A stretch of DNA of 64,000 nt from CAWDMC01 sp963803295. GTDB lineage: Bacteria; Acidobacteriota; Terriglobia; UBA7540. Position numbers and translations under genes: made by a program. The notes below the pieces were generated by a model, which was given only the letters and a program-made list of their open reading frames with translations, ran no database searches and was not told where the DNA came from. The stretch is taken from positions 1 to 64,000 of the forward strand of contig CAWDMC010000013.1 of the NCBI GenBank assembly GCA_963803295.1, written 5' to 3'. Numbering within the stretch: position 1 is the stretch's first letter; each line of letters begins with the position of its first letter. Below are positions 26,831 to 35,449 of the stretch, one piece after another.

Positions 26831-27212
26831 GCTGCCGTTATACTCCCATAGATCATCTACTACAAGAAGAAAATGCCGCGAAATGGGAATTTATTCGATT
26901 TATGTGAATCTGACACTACTCCCGCGAAGGTCAAGGGAAAGGAGATCAGAAGATTAGCTAGTGGGTAAGTCTGGGGCCCCATGACCTCACGGAGTCAGTG
27001 TCGTGGTCCGGCTTCCTCTTGTCGAGCGTGACCGTCTAAAACCTTTCGCGAAGGTTTTTCTTTGCCAGTCTGATGCTGAGTGGCCCGCTCCAGATCGGCG
27101 CAACTGGGGTCCCTTTTAAGCCGTGCTAACACTTGGCAAGCGAAGCGCTGAATGACGGATCGTGATGGGTCGCCCGGTTGCCTGTATACTGTCCATCCGT
27201 GAGGTTTAACCC
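26831..27212. other. divergent intergenic region
   Basis: About 380 bp between the minus-strand PadR/ADOP operon and the plus-strand M48 gene. It should contain both promoters, but I cannot assign boxes with confidence. Confidence 0.4.
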
Positions 27213-28373
27213 ATGCCGGAACAGCTAGCCACCCGCACAACCCTGTCCGCGCAACCCGAACCGGTCGATTCGTCTCGCACCCGCAGCTACAACCGGACGC
27301 GGCGAATCCTCAGCGTTACGAGCTTCGTGCTCGATCTGGTAGTGCTTGGATCTTTGTTGTTTGCCGGGTGGAGTATTCCGCTGCGCAATTACGCTTATCA
27401 CGTGAGTGCTAATCCTGGCTTGGCCCTGCTGGTTTACCTGGCGCTGGTCGGAAGCATAACGAAGATAATCGATCTGCCGCTCGGTTTCATTTCAGGTTAC
27501 TGGCTCGAGCATCGGTACGCGCTTTCGAACCAGACCCTCGGAGCCTGGATTTGGGATGAGCTGAAAGGGCTCGCCCTGGGGGCTGTCCTCGCCGGTCTGG
27601 CCCTTGAGTTCCTCTATTGGATTTTGCGCCGGTCACCGGAGCACTGGTGGCTGGTCGCGGGCGCCGTCTTCATCCTGTTCTTTGTGCTGATGGCGAACCT
27701 TGCCCCAGTGCTCATCTTCCCGATCTTCTTCAAGTTCAAGCCACTGGAGAACGCCGGCCTGGTCGAGAAACTCGTCCGGCTGTCGGAGCGCGCCGGCACC
27801 CGAGTGCGCGGTGTGTTTGAGTGGAAACTAAGCGAGAAAAGCACGAAGGCCAACGCGGCCCTGATGGGTCTCGGCAATACCAGACGCATCATCGTGGCCG
27901 ATACGCTGCTAGGCAAGTTCAGCGACGATGAGGTGGAGGCCGTCCTCGCCCACGAACTCGGCCATCACGTGCATCGGCATATTTTCCGCGGCCTGGCGGT
28001 CCAAACTGTAGCTGTCTTCTTGGGATTCTACGCGATCAATCTGGCGCTCGTGCACTTTGGCGAGCGTTTCGGATTTCAAGGACTCGATGATTTTGCCAAC
28101 CTGCCCCTGGTGGTCCTGGTGAGCATGGGCGTCTCGCTGGTGTTATTGCCTGCGGTCAACGCACATTCCCGCCAAATGGAACGTCAAGCCGACGCCTACG
28201 CTCTGGAGGCGATCGCGGATAGGTCGGCTTTCATTTCCAGCATGGAAAAACTCGCCGACCTCAATCTGGCCGAGCGGCAACCAAACCGCTGGATCGAGTT
28301 TTTCTTCTACAGCCATCCCTCGATCGGAAAGCGAATCGCTTTTGCCCGAACTAAGAACGAAGGCGGTTGTTAA
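27213..28373 (+). CDS. M48-family (Ste24-like) membrane zinc metalloprotease
   Basis: A 386-aa integral membrane peptidase. Hydrophobic segments occur at about residues 33-55, 65-90, 110-130 and 145-165, and again after the active site. The zinc motif HELGHH lies in VLAHELGHHVHRHI near residue 250, and the third ligand glutamate is likely in RQADAYALEAI. The NLAERQPNRWIEFFFYSHPSIGKRIAFA ending is typical of Ste24/CAAX protease 1 relatives, which cleave membrane-proximal peptide bonds. It is convergent with the next gene, 5 nt away. A 65-bp piece of this gene is duplicated at 21268. Confidence 0.92.
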   Translation: MPEQLATRTTLSAQPEPVDSSRTRSYNRTRRILSVTSFVLDLVVLGSLLFAGWSIPLRNYAYHVSANPGLALLVYLALVGSITKIIDLPLGFISGYWLEHRYALSNQTLGAWIWDELKGLALGAVLAGLALEFLYWILRRSPEHWWLVAGAVFILFFVLMANLAPVLIFPIFFKFKPLENAGLVEKLVRLSERAGTRVRGVFEWKLSEKSTKANAALMGLGNTRRIIVADTLLGKFSDDEVEAVLAHELGHHVHRHIFRGLAVQTVAVFLGFYAINLALVHFGERFGFQGLDDFANLPLVVLVSMGVSLVLLPAVNAHSRQMERQADAYALEAIADRSAFISSMEKLADLNLAERQPNRWIEFFFYSHPSIGKRIAFARTKNEGGC

Positions 28374-28378
28374 TTGAA

Positions 28379-29539
28379 TCATTTGCCGGGAGGCGCTGGC
28401 AAAGGGACCGTCGATAAGGTTATCGGGATGTAATCTAGTTTATAGAGGCTGCGATTCTGATAGTTGCCGGTTGGATAAAGAATGCAATTCACCGTGTTGG
28501 CATCGACTCTGGTTTGAAATTTCTGACCGACTATGGGCACGTACCATCCCAACTTGCCCGTGTCGATGGTCTTAAACTTTGTCCAGGGCCCCCACGGTTT
28601 GGGCGCTTCATAGTAGTTATTGATGGTTCGCGGATCCGTGCGCAGATTGTAAGTGGTGTAGTGCCACACCACCATAACGTACCTTCTCAGACCGGGTATG
28701 TACGTCATTCCCGTCATGCTGCAATTTAAGGGATCCTCCAGCACCGGCCTCGCCTTCTCGACTTTACTAGCCCAGTTGGCGCCCGACATTCCGTCCCCGC
28801 CGGTGTAAAACTGCCAGTCCGCGGCGTTGAGGTCCGGCAGCTTGCTTTTCAACACCCGGCCCAGCACATAGTTGTCGCCATCTTCAAAATGACCGTTGTT
28901 CGAAATCGCATAGACATACTTATCGGCATTATCCACGGTGGCCGCGCCATTTTTGCCGTACCAAACAAAGTAGGGAGCGCCGAACCGTAATCCGGGGAAC
29001 ATCGGATTGCTGTAATTCTCGGCTGATGATTTCGTCCAGGTCACGCCTTTATCCGTGGACTTGATGATGCTTGAATTCTTGAAAATATGCCGGTGTTTTC
29101 GATCGCCGGATTGTTCGGGATAAAGGCATCTGGTCACGAACATATATAAGACGCCATCGACACAATAGGAATTCATGGTTTTCCAGTTGGCCTTGTCAGG
29201 CCCGGCCGCCGTTTGCCCATAACCGCCCATGTCGCTTATGGTGATGCCCTTGAGATTCTTTGGATCCTCTCCGATGAGTTTCCCAAAGGCCACGCTGCGC
29301 GGTTGGATGCCGCCAAAACTCGATCCATCATCGTTGCCGGTGTAGAGGTTTCCATCGTCGGCCCACGTGGGCGCCCACTCATCGCCAACGCTGTCGCCAA
29401 TTTGGGAATAGGCAGCATTAAACCTGATGTCAACAATCGGCTTGTCCGCCTGCCCCAAGACGTCCAATCGAGTGGCGCAGGCGAGCAACAGCGCAAGCAT
29501 AATCTTCGTCTTCGTGAATATTTGTCTTTTTAGCGGCAT
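28379..29539 (-). CDS. secreted beta-propeller protein (DUF4185/sialidase-like)
   Basis: A 386-aa exported protein. The signal peptide (KIMLALLLACATRLDVLGQA) ends near residue 30. Repeated W/D/G-rich blades follow: DEWAPTWADDGNLYTGNDDG, VDGVLYMFVTRC, IIKSTDKGVTWTKS with an Asp-box-like pattern, YVYAISNNGHFEDGDNYVL, YVMVVWHYTTYN and WGPWTKFKTIDTGKLGWYVP. This fits a five-bladed propeller of the DUF4185 or glycosidase-like class. Catalytic residues cannot be assigned. Only a weak GGAA precedes the ATG. It lies downstream of the PAAR gene but behind a terminator, so it is probably not part of the secretion locus. Confidence 0.7.
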   Translation of the reverse strand: MPLKRQIFTKTKIMLALLLACATRLDVLGQADKPIVDIRFNAAYSQIGDSVGDEWAPTWADDGNLYTGNDDGSSFGGIQPRSVAFGKLIGEDPKNLKGITISDMGGYGQTAAGPDKANWKTMNSYCVDGVLYMFVTRCLYPEQSGDRKHRHIFKNSSIIKSTDKGVTWTKSSAENYSNPMFPGLRFGAPYFVWYGKNGAATVDNADKYVYAISNNGHFEDGDNYVLGRVLKSKLPDLNAADWQFYTGGDGMSGANWASKVEKARPVLEDPLNCSMTGMTYIPGLRRYVMVVWHYTTYNLRTDPRTINNYYEAPKPWGPWTKFKTIDTGKLGWYVPIVGQKFQTRVDANTVNCILYPTGNYQNRSLYKLDYIPITLSTVPLPAPPGK

Positions 29540-29562
29540 ATTAATTCCAGTGTGGGGCGATC

Positions 29563-29591
29563 CAAGAAAAGGCGGTGGCTAAGGCCACCGC
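29563..29591 (-). terminator. Rho-independent terminator of the T6SS/PAAR transcript
   Basis: On the minus strand gcggtggc / ctta / gccaccgc is a perfect 8-bp stem (29572-29579 with 29584-29591), followed by CTTTTCTT. It sits about 15 nt past the PAAR stop codon. Confidence 0.75.
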
Positions 29592-29605
29592 ACTCCAAGG
29601 CGGCG

Positions 29606-29896
29606 CTAGCCGCCGATCATCACCGTAAAACAGCCGAGAACGATCACGCCTCCGTGTGCGGTCTGATCCCCCATGCGTGCTGCCGGCAGATAATTGATCA
29701 TCACGGTCGCGGATCCCTTGACGATGACGTCCGGCGGACCCACGCAAGTGGCCATGTCGGTGATGCGCGCGGCCGGCAGGTATCCGATGAGTACGGTTGG
29801 GCAGCAGGGGGGCAGGATCGGGCCGCCAACGTGCGGCACGATGCCCGTGACCATGGGGCAGACATGCATGTCCGTCACTCGCGCTGCTGGTGGCAT
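29606..29896 (-). CDS. PAAR-domain spike tip protein
   Basis: A 96-aa PAAR protein that would cap the VgrG spike and sharpen it. The start at 29896 (MPPAARVTDMHVCPMVTG) is fixed by GGAGG 6 nt upstream; the frame continues upstream only through the 63-bp repeats. Two PAAR motifs are seen, PAARVTD and PAARITD, plus PAARMGD, along with the Cys/His zinc ligands (MHVCP, HVGG, PPCCP, TCVG, AHGG). It is a stand-alone PAAR without effector extension, so cargo would bind it or VgrG separately. Last gene of the T6SS transcript. Confidence 0.93.
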   Translation of the reverse strand: MPPAARVTDMHVCPMVTGIVPHVGGPILPPCCPTVLIGYLPAARITDMATCVGPPDVIVKGSATVMINYLPAARMGDQTAHGGVIVLGCFTVMIGG

Positions 29897-29970
29897 GGTT
29901 TCCTCCGGAACAGTTGTCCCCGTTGCACGCTGCCGAAGTCGTGCCAGGGATTTCACCCTGAGTGGGGTAG

Positions 29971-30250
29971 CCACGGTTGGGGCTCTTCCAACCGTGGGCT
30001 TTGCGCTCCCGGCAGAAGAACCCACGGTTAATTCAAACTGCGAACTAACCGTGGCTACCCGGCTTTCGGTCCCGGCAGAAGAACCCACGGTTAATTCAAA
30101 CTGCGAATTAACCGTGGCTACCCGGCTTTCGGTCCCGGCAGAAGAACCCACGGTTAATTCAAACTGCGAACTAACCGTGGCTACCCGGCTTTCGGTCCCG
30201 GCAGAAGAACCCACGGTTAATTCAAGCTGCGAATTAACCGTGGCTACCCG
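29971..30250. repeat. array of five hairpins, four of them in 63-bp tandem units
   Basis: A leading hairpin, ccacggttgg / 7 nt / ccaaccgtgg (29971-29997), is followed by four units starting at 30011, 30074, 30137 and 30200. Each unit contains ccacggttaattc / 7-nt loop / gaattaaccgtgg. Units 2 and 4 pair perfectly over 13 bp; units 1 and 3 carry gaactaacc, with one mismatch. The array fills the gap between the orphan gene and PAAR. The 63-bp length keeps a frame open (21-aa repeats), but there is no ribosome binding site for it. Confidence 0.9.
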
Positions 30251-30278
30251 CTCTCGTCCCTGCCGATGGCGATGCGTC

Positions 30279-32366
30279 CTACGGAAGGGCCGGGATGTAT
30301 TTCCAGTTTGGCTTCACCTGGTTCCATTCGTCGAGCTTGATATCGACACCTGCCGCCGCGGGCAAACGCGCGCTGAGCGGGAACGGCGGAGCGTCGGGAG
30401 CCTTGCCGCCCCCGGAATCCCATGATCCTGATCCGCGGTCCGCTTGGAGGGCCTTGGCATCGTTGAAATCCTGCTCATCTTGCGCGATGTTCCCGCTCTT
30501 GTCTCCCGTGCCGACTCCCCTGCTGAGTGCGTCACCCGCCACTTTCGGCATGGCTTCTGCGCGTTTCTTATAGTCGCGAGCGGTATCCACCACGCTCTTG
30601 ATACTCTTCATGGCGTCGAGAGCCGAGTTCACCGCGCTGCCCACCGGCCCGCCGACGGTTCCGAACACCTCTTTCATCACCATGTCCCAGATCGGGAAGA
30701 AAGTGTCCCGGAAAAGCACGGCCAGCAAGTAAGGCAGCACACCCAGATAGGCTTCCATGGTCAAGCTTTTGTTGCTCAACGCGTTCTTTCTGGCTGCCTG
30801 CAGCTCACCGGCAAGTTCTTTCATGGTAATCCGCAGTACCACGTCAAGCTGATTGGCAAACTTCCGGTTCAGCAAATCCATACCTTCGTCCATGAAGTGG
30901 CCGGGGCCCACTTTCTGGCCTTGCACGCTGAAGGACTCATTCGCCAGCTTCTTGAGAATGGACACCTGGTCGAGCGCCATATTCAACAGCCGCTGCAGCA
31001 ACCGCTTTCGTCCCGCTTCAAACATGGCCTGCGCGTCGATCCTGGCGTTCGGCTCCGTCTGCATCAGCTTTTGATACACCGCTTGGATAAAATCGGTGTT
31101 CAACTGCATGATCTCTTTGATCAGGGTTTCAAGGAAGCCCGGCAGCGAATCGTCGATCTTCAACACCGCCTTGAAGGCCGCGATAACCGGCGCTCCGGGA
31201 TCCTTCGGCGGCTTGGGCGGCTGATCGAGCGTCGGCTTACCCTGATCGTCCTGGTCGAGGCTGAGAGAGAACGCCTGCACCAGAAAGGCGGTTCCGGGAC
31301 AGTCGACGGGCTCACCCTCGAGAAAGTCCTTAATGTCTTTTTGCGTGTCTTCCACCGTCTTCTTGACGTCGTCGACCTCCTTCTGGGCATCGCCGACCAC
31401 TCCGGAAGAATAGGAGGGTGGCGCCGCCTGTTGTTGGTCCGCCGGCTTTGGAAACCACACCGGGAAAATAGGAGTGGCAGTATCCGGGCTGACATTCCCC
31501 TTGATCGCCGCCATGGTCATCGCGTGACAAGCTGACTCGATCACCTGCTCCCAGGCGGGATAGGCTCCGCCCTTGTCGCCGCCGGCTAGCTCGGCGAAGA
31601 CCCGCACGTAAACGTCGAAAGCCTTGAAGGCAACACCTTGTACGATCTTCAGGATCTTTCCCGCCTCGCCGGCAGCGCCCGCTAACGCTTGCACCTGGCC
31701 CAGCAGTCCACCGCCGCCATCATCAGAAGGCGGTTGCTGGAGCTTCTTGCGGAACTCATGGTACTGCTGGCGAGCAGTCTGGAGGTCAATGCCGGCCTGA
31801 TGAATCGGCTTGTATTGGATCGAGCTTGTGTTGACCGGGGTGGCGGCAGATTGGGCGGCACTGAAAATGCTGTTCAGGTCTGCGGCCTTGGGACCGGAGT
31901 CGCCCGGCCCACCTCCGAGCAGGGAGCCGGCGAAAGCCATCGCCTGGCCCAGACCTCCCTGGCTTTCCTCTTTCTCCTTCAAGACCTTCTGGCAGTAGTC
32001 AATGAAGCTGCCCAGGAGAATAACTTCGCGTTCGAGCGCGTCTCGAAACATGATCGCGCGCGAACCGGGACCCTCGCCCAATTTCGGATTCTGGGTGTCA
32101 TCCGCGATATTGGGATGCACGAAATGCAAGGAGGAATCCGGATGAACGTAACCGAAATGAATGAACTCAATGGGTGCGCCGATATCGTGAACAGTCTGAT
32201 CGTTCGGAGGCTGCGCTCCCCCCATGTCTTCCGGACGCTCACCCAGACTCTCGCCGTTCTGGAAGACCGGCGTGACCGCCGGCGCCGCTCCGGCGCCTCC
32301 TTTGGCAGGTCCGCCCAGAACCGAACTGGCCGTGTCGAGCGCGCTACCCAATGCCCCCAGGCCCAT
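30279..32366 (-). CDS. uncharacterised 695-aa protein in the T6SS spike module (candidate cargo or adaptor)
   Basis: I do not recognise this family. It has no signal peptide and a Gly/Ala-rich N terminus (about 1-40). A small conserved-looking segment APIEFIHFGYVHPDSSLHF lies near residue 65. Long amphipathic helices follow, with a Gly/Ala hydrophobic stretch near 135-150 and another near 225-245, a charged helix VGDAQKEVDDVKKTVEDTQKD near 330, then a mostly helical second half (FLETLIKEIMQLNTDFIQAVY, YLGVLPYLLAVLFRDTFFPIW). The tail is Pro/Gly-rich. It is encoded between the LysM protein and PAAR with 12 nt to the former, so it likely acts at the spike. An effector, an effector carrier or a structural adaptor are all possible; no toxin motif is visible. 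Confidence 0.7.
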   Translation of the reverse strand: MGLGALGSALDTASSVLGGPAKGGAGAAPAVTPVFQNGESLGERPEDMGGAQPPNDQTVHDIGAPIEFIHFGYVHPDSSLHFVHPNIADDTQNPKLGEGPGSRAIMFRDALEREVILLGSFIDYCQKVLKEKEESQGGLGQAMAFAGSLLGGGPGDSGPKAADLNSIFSAAQSAATPVNTSSIQYKPIHQAGIDLQTARQQYHEFRKKLQQPPSDDGGGGLLGQVQALAGAAGEAGKILKIVQGVAFKAFDVYVRVFAELAGGDKGGAYPAWEQVIESACHAMTMAAIKGNVSPDTATPIFPVWFPKPADQQQAAPPSYSSGVVGDAQKEVDDVKKTVEDTQKDIKDFLEGEPVDCPGTAFLVQAFSLSLDQDDQGKPTLDQPPKPPKDPGAPVIAAFKAVLKIDDSLPGFLETLIKEIMQLNTDFIQAVYQKLMQTEPNARIDAQAMFEAGRKRLLQRLLNMALDQVSILKKLANESFSVQGQKVGPGHFMDEGMDLLNRKFANQLDVVLRITMKELAGELQAARKNALSNKSLTMEAYLGVLPYLLAVLFRDTFFPIWDMVMKEVFGTVGGPVGSAVNSALDAMKSIKSVVDTARDYKKRAEAMPKVAGDALSRGVGTGDKSGNIAQDEQDFNDAKALQADRGSGSWDSGGGKAPDAPPFPLSARLPAAAGVDIKLDEWNQVKPNWKYIPALP

Positions 32367-32378
32367 GCCACTAACCTC

Positions 32379-33002
32379 CTATGGGTGCAATTCCGCAAGC
32401 TTGGCCTTGGTTGCAGCATCCACCTCGCCGGTGGTTTCCAGGCCGTACTTGCTTTGGAATTTCTTGAGGGCTTCCGCCGCTTGATCGTCGAACTGCCCGT
32501 CTTCCGAACCGCACAGAAAGCCGAGGTTATTCAGACGCTGCTGAATGCCCGAAGGCTCGTCAATCGGGTTCAGGTGATGCAGCCGGAGGGGAATCACTTC
32601 TTTGCCGCCGCTCAGAATCAATTGTCCCGACTTCGCGTTGGGAGGCATAAACTGCTCCAGCTTTCCGTCGCCATCGAGATTGCCTTTGATGAGCTGGTCG
32701 TCAATCTGCAAGACGTACGGCTCGTTGGCTCGCGGCTGGCCCAACATCTTGAGCTGCATCTTGATCTTGGCCGGCACCCCTTTGAGCTTGAACTTGTGCG
32801 AGGCATCGGCGCCACGCGATTCCACTTTCTTACGCAAGTCCGGAATGAACACCTGGTCGCCGGGTGCAAGCTGGTTGGGCGTTTTACGTTTCGCTTTGAG
32901 CGAAGCATTCTGCGGATGATTCCATAGGGTCTCCCAGAACAGCCCGTTATCCGCAGCGATGCTGGGAATACTGTCTCCTTGCTGGACTTCGTACATACCC
33001 AT
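32379..33002 (-). CDS. LysM and peptidoglycan-binding domain protein of the spike module
   Basis: A 207-aa protein without a signal peptide. The N-terminal LysM is MYEVQQGDSIPSIAADNGLFWETLWNHPQN plus LAPGDQVFIPDLRKK (about 3-58). A middle beta-rich region (about 68-125) has VPAKIKMQLKMLGQPRANEPYVLQI, which resembles the small domain attached to VgrG-linked proteins. The C-terminal PG_binding_1 domain is IQQRLNNLGFLCGSEDGQFDD...ALKKFQSKYGLETTGEVD (about 150-205). GAGGA lies upstream of the ATG. It starts 18 nt after the vgrG stop. Lack of a secretion signal suggests delivery or assembly with the spike rather than Sec export. Confidence 0.88.
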   Translation of the reverse strand: MGMYEVQQGDSIPSIAADNGLFWETLWNHPQNASLKAKRKTPNQLAPGDQVFIPDLRKKVESRGADASHKFKLKGVPAKIKMQLKMLGQPRANEPYVLQIDDQLIKGNLDGDGKLEQFMPPNAKSGQLILSGGKEVIPLRLHHLNPIDEPSGIQQRLNNLGFLCGSEDGQFDDQAAEALKKFQSKYGLETTGEVDAATKAKLAELHP

Positions 33003-33020
33003 AAATTCCTCTATACCGCC

Positions 33021-35342
33021 TTATCCAGGTTCCCAGGCGTCCTGGTCGAGGTCGGGGAACGAAATGTCGCACGATCCCGGATCGACGTGCTCGACGCGCC
33101 CCTTTCCTTTTTCGTCGGTGGTGCCGGTGTACACACTACCGTCCGGCAACTTGACTTCAAAGGGCCGTCCGGCGACCGGCTGGCCGGCGTCATCTACGAG
33201 CTCAACCGCGACGTAGTGCTCTTTGTCCTTGTTTTCGTCGGAATTGGGATCGTGCGTAGGAGCATTCGCGTTGGGATTCGGCGGCGACGGTGAGCCTGCC
33301 GGCGAACTTGATGAACCTGCCCCGGCCGCGCTGGAGCTTGAGGCGCTGCCGGGCTTGGCGTTCTCCGCCTTCACGGCCGCTGCCGCGCTGATTGGCGAAA
33401 CCAGCGCTCCGGCCGAACCGGAGAGCGCCGCGCCGCCGCTGTTAATCATCACCATGGGTCCGGTAATCTGGACACCCGCCGGGTTGATACTCACGTAACT
33501 CCCGCCCACCTTGATGGTCAGCCCGGTCATGCCCTCCACCACTACATTCATGCCCTTGATGTAGCAGTTGGCGGTCACCTGCTTGCTGTAATTCGCACTG
33601 AACTGTTCGTTGCAGTCGCCGGTCACGGCCAGCGACCGGGAGCCTGTAACCTTAATCGCCTGCTTGCCGGTGATTCCCAGGTGATGATCGCGCCCAATCG
33701 TCTCCACCCGGTCCCGTTTCAGATTCTCGTGGCAGTCGCGGTCCACTTCTTCCATCTTGTCACGCGTGACGATAAGGTGGCGGTCCTGTCCGATCCACTC
33801 CTTTCGATCCTTTTCCACCCAGATATGAAGGTCCTTCTGAGCCTGGATCAGAACCTGCTCGCTATCCTTCTTGTCCTCGAAGCGGATTTCATTGAGACCG
33901 CCTCCGCCTTTAGTCGAGTACGATTTAATGGTGCTCTTCGTCATCTCATCAGGCAAGGCATAGGGCGGCATCTGGTCAGCATTGTAGACGCGGCCGGTGA
34001 TGATGGGACGATCGGGGTCGCCCTCGAGGAAATCAACAATCACCTCCTGGCCGATGCGCGGAATCCACATCGCGCCCCAGTTCTTGCCCGCCCATAACTG
34101 CGAGACGCGCACCCAGCAGGAGCTGTTCTCGTCTTTCTTGCCTTCGCGGTCCCAGTAGAACTGCACCTTGACCCGGCCATACTTGTCGACGTAGATTTCT
34201 TCGCCGCTCTTCCCCACCACTACCGCAGTCTGCGGTCCTTGAACAAAGGGTTTTCGGGCCACCCGTGGCGGCCGGAACGGCGTGGGTTGGGGGATGCACG
34301 CGAACTCGTTTTCATAGCTGGGCGGCTCAGCTTCATCTTCCCGCAGGTATTTGCCGCCTTCGGAGGCGGTGTGCCGGACTTCCACGAGCACATAGGCGGC
34401 ATTCATGTCGTCGCGGAAGTAGTCTTCGAGGGAGAAGCGGTAGCCCGAGGTGAAAGCGCGGCAGTTACTCTTCCCGCGCATCACTATGTTGGTCGCCTCT
34501 TCCGCCTGCATCCGGACCTTGGCAAGCGCGGACCCTTGCCCTTTCTTCGCATAGTCGCCTGGATAATCGTAAACTTCGTACTTACTGTTTCCGCCCACGC
34601 TGATAATGCTGGGCTCGTTCACCAGCAGGCTGGTGGCGGGCGTCTCAAAGTTGTAATCGGTAAGGGAATATTTGCCGGGCCGCATTTCCTGCGCGGCAAC
34701 CCAGGCTGTCACCACGTCTTCTTCTTCGATATTGCCCGCCAACTTGTCAAACCTGGCCTTAGCCTGATAGGGCACCGGCTGATGAACGCTGGGAGCGTCA
34801 CCTAACACCATGGTGTGTTTGCTCTGCTCGTGCGAGAAAAAATAGAAAATGCCATACTCCTCCATCAGCCGCGAAACAAAATTGAAGTCCGTCTCCCGGT
34901 ATTGCACGCAGTATTCAAGCGGGTCGTAGCTCCCCTGCAAAGACAGCTTGTAATCCGTAAAGCCCAGCGCCTTGAAGACCTTCTCGATGATGTCCGGTAC
35001 CTTCATGTTCTGGAAGATGCGGCAGTTTGCGGTTCGGGTGAGGAACCAGAGCCAGGGGACCACCTCGGCTTGGTAACGCGTGTACTTGCCGTCGCGTCCG
35101 CTGAGGGCGAAGCGGCTGACGAAACCATTGAAGTAGCGTTGATTGTCGTCGGCGAGCCAGACGGAGAGCGAGACGCGCTGTCCGACCAGGTCTTTGAAAG
35201 CAACGGACGCATTCTCCGACAGCAGGTCCAGATTGAACCGGAACATCTGCGAGACCGTCTCCGTGCCGGCGAAGCTCTGCAGTAGCAGAGCGCCTTCGCC
35301 CCCAGGGGTGGTGATGTCGAGAAGTTTCTGTTCGTCGGCCAC
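33021..35342 (-). CDS. vgrG: VgrG spike protein with C-terminal transthyretin-like extension
   Basis: A 773-aa trimeric spike protein (TssI). Residues about 1-380 form the gp27-like base (FRFNLDLLSENASVAFKDL, EYCVQYRETDFNFVSRLMEEYGI, YPGDYAKKGQGSALAKVR). About 385-500 is the OB fold (DKYGRVKVQFYWDREGKKDENSSCWVRVSQLWAG, IPRIGQEVIVDFLEGDPDRPIITGRVYN). About 520-650 is the gp5 beta-helix needle. A Ser/Pro/Asn linker (about 660-710) leads to a small beta domain, VAVELVDDAGQPVAGRPFEV...GKGRVEHVDPGSCDISFPDLD. Such extensions recruit or carry cargo in related systems. No enzymatic domain is seen. Confidence 0.95.
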   Translation of the reverse strand: MADEQKLLDITTPGGEGALLLQSFAGTETVSQMFRFNLDLLSENASVAFKDLVGQRVSLSVWLADDNQRYFNGFVSRFALSGRDGKYTRYQAEVVPWLWFLTRTANCRIFQNMKVPDIIEKVFKALGFTDYKLSLQGSYDPLEYCVQYRETDFNFVSRLMEEYGIFYFFSHEQSKHTMVLGDAPSVHQPVPYQAKARFDKLAGNIEEEDVVTAWVAAQEMRPGKYSLTDYNFETPATSLLVNEPSIISVGGNSKYEVYDYPGDYAKKGQGSALAKVRMQAEEATNIVMRGKSNCRAFTSGYRFSLEDYFRDDMNAAYVLVEVRHTASEGGKYLREDEAEPPSYENEFACIPQPTPFRPPRVARKPFVQGPQTAVVVGKSGEEIYVDKYGRVKVQFYWDREGKKDENSSCWVRVSQLWAGKNWGAMWIPRIGQEVIVDFLEGDPDRPIITGRVYNADQMPPYALPDEMTKSTIKSYSTKGGGGLNEIRFEDKKDSEQVLIQAQKDLHIWVEKDRKEWIGQDRHLIVTRDKMEEVDRDCHENLKRDRVETIGRDHHLGITGKQAIKVTGSRSLAVTGDCNEQFSANYSKQVTANCYIKGMNVVVEGMTGLTIKVGGSYVSINPAGVQITGPMVMINSGGAALSGSAGALVSPISAAAAVKAENAKPGSASSSSAAGAGSSSSPAGSPSPPNPNANAPTHDPNSDENKDKEHYVAVELVDDAGQPVAGRPFEVKLPDGSVYTGTTDEKGKGRVEHVDPGSCDISFPDLDQDAWEPG

Positions 35343-35404
35343 GCCGGAACCTCCCGCCGAGGCGCTCTTGATCGAGCGCCAGGGCGGCTAACCGCCTGTG
35401 CAGG

Positions 35405-35449
35405 GGGCAGGCCCTGTGCCTGCCCTGGGGCGCCCACAAGGGACGCCCC
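35405..35449. repeat. two GC-rich hairpins between vgrG and clpV
   Basis: gggcaggc (35405-35412) pairs with gcctgccc (35418-35425). ggggcgccc (35427-35435) pairs with gggacgcccc (35440-35449) with one bulge. They fill the gap in the operon and overlap the clpV stop codon. No T tract follows strongly, so processing or attenuation is only a possibility. Confidence 0.5.

Noticed and set aside
28379..29539. Propeller protein as a T6SS effector
   Set aside because: It has a Sec signal peptide and is separated from PAAR by a good terminator.
29897..30214. N-terminal extension of the PAAR protein made of 21-residue repeats (GSSAGTESRVATVSSQFELTV)
   Set aside because: The frame is open only because the hairpin unit is 63 bp. 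A strong GGAGG sits before the ATG at 29896 and nothing suitable precedes the longer frame.
29971..30250. CRISPR-like array
   Set aside because: Units are directly contiguous with no variable spacers, and each is itself a palindrome. No cas gene is present.
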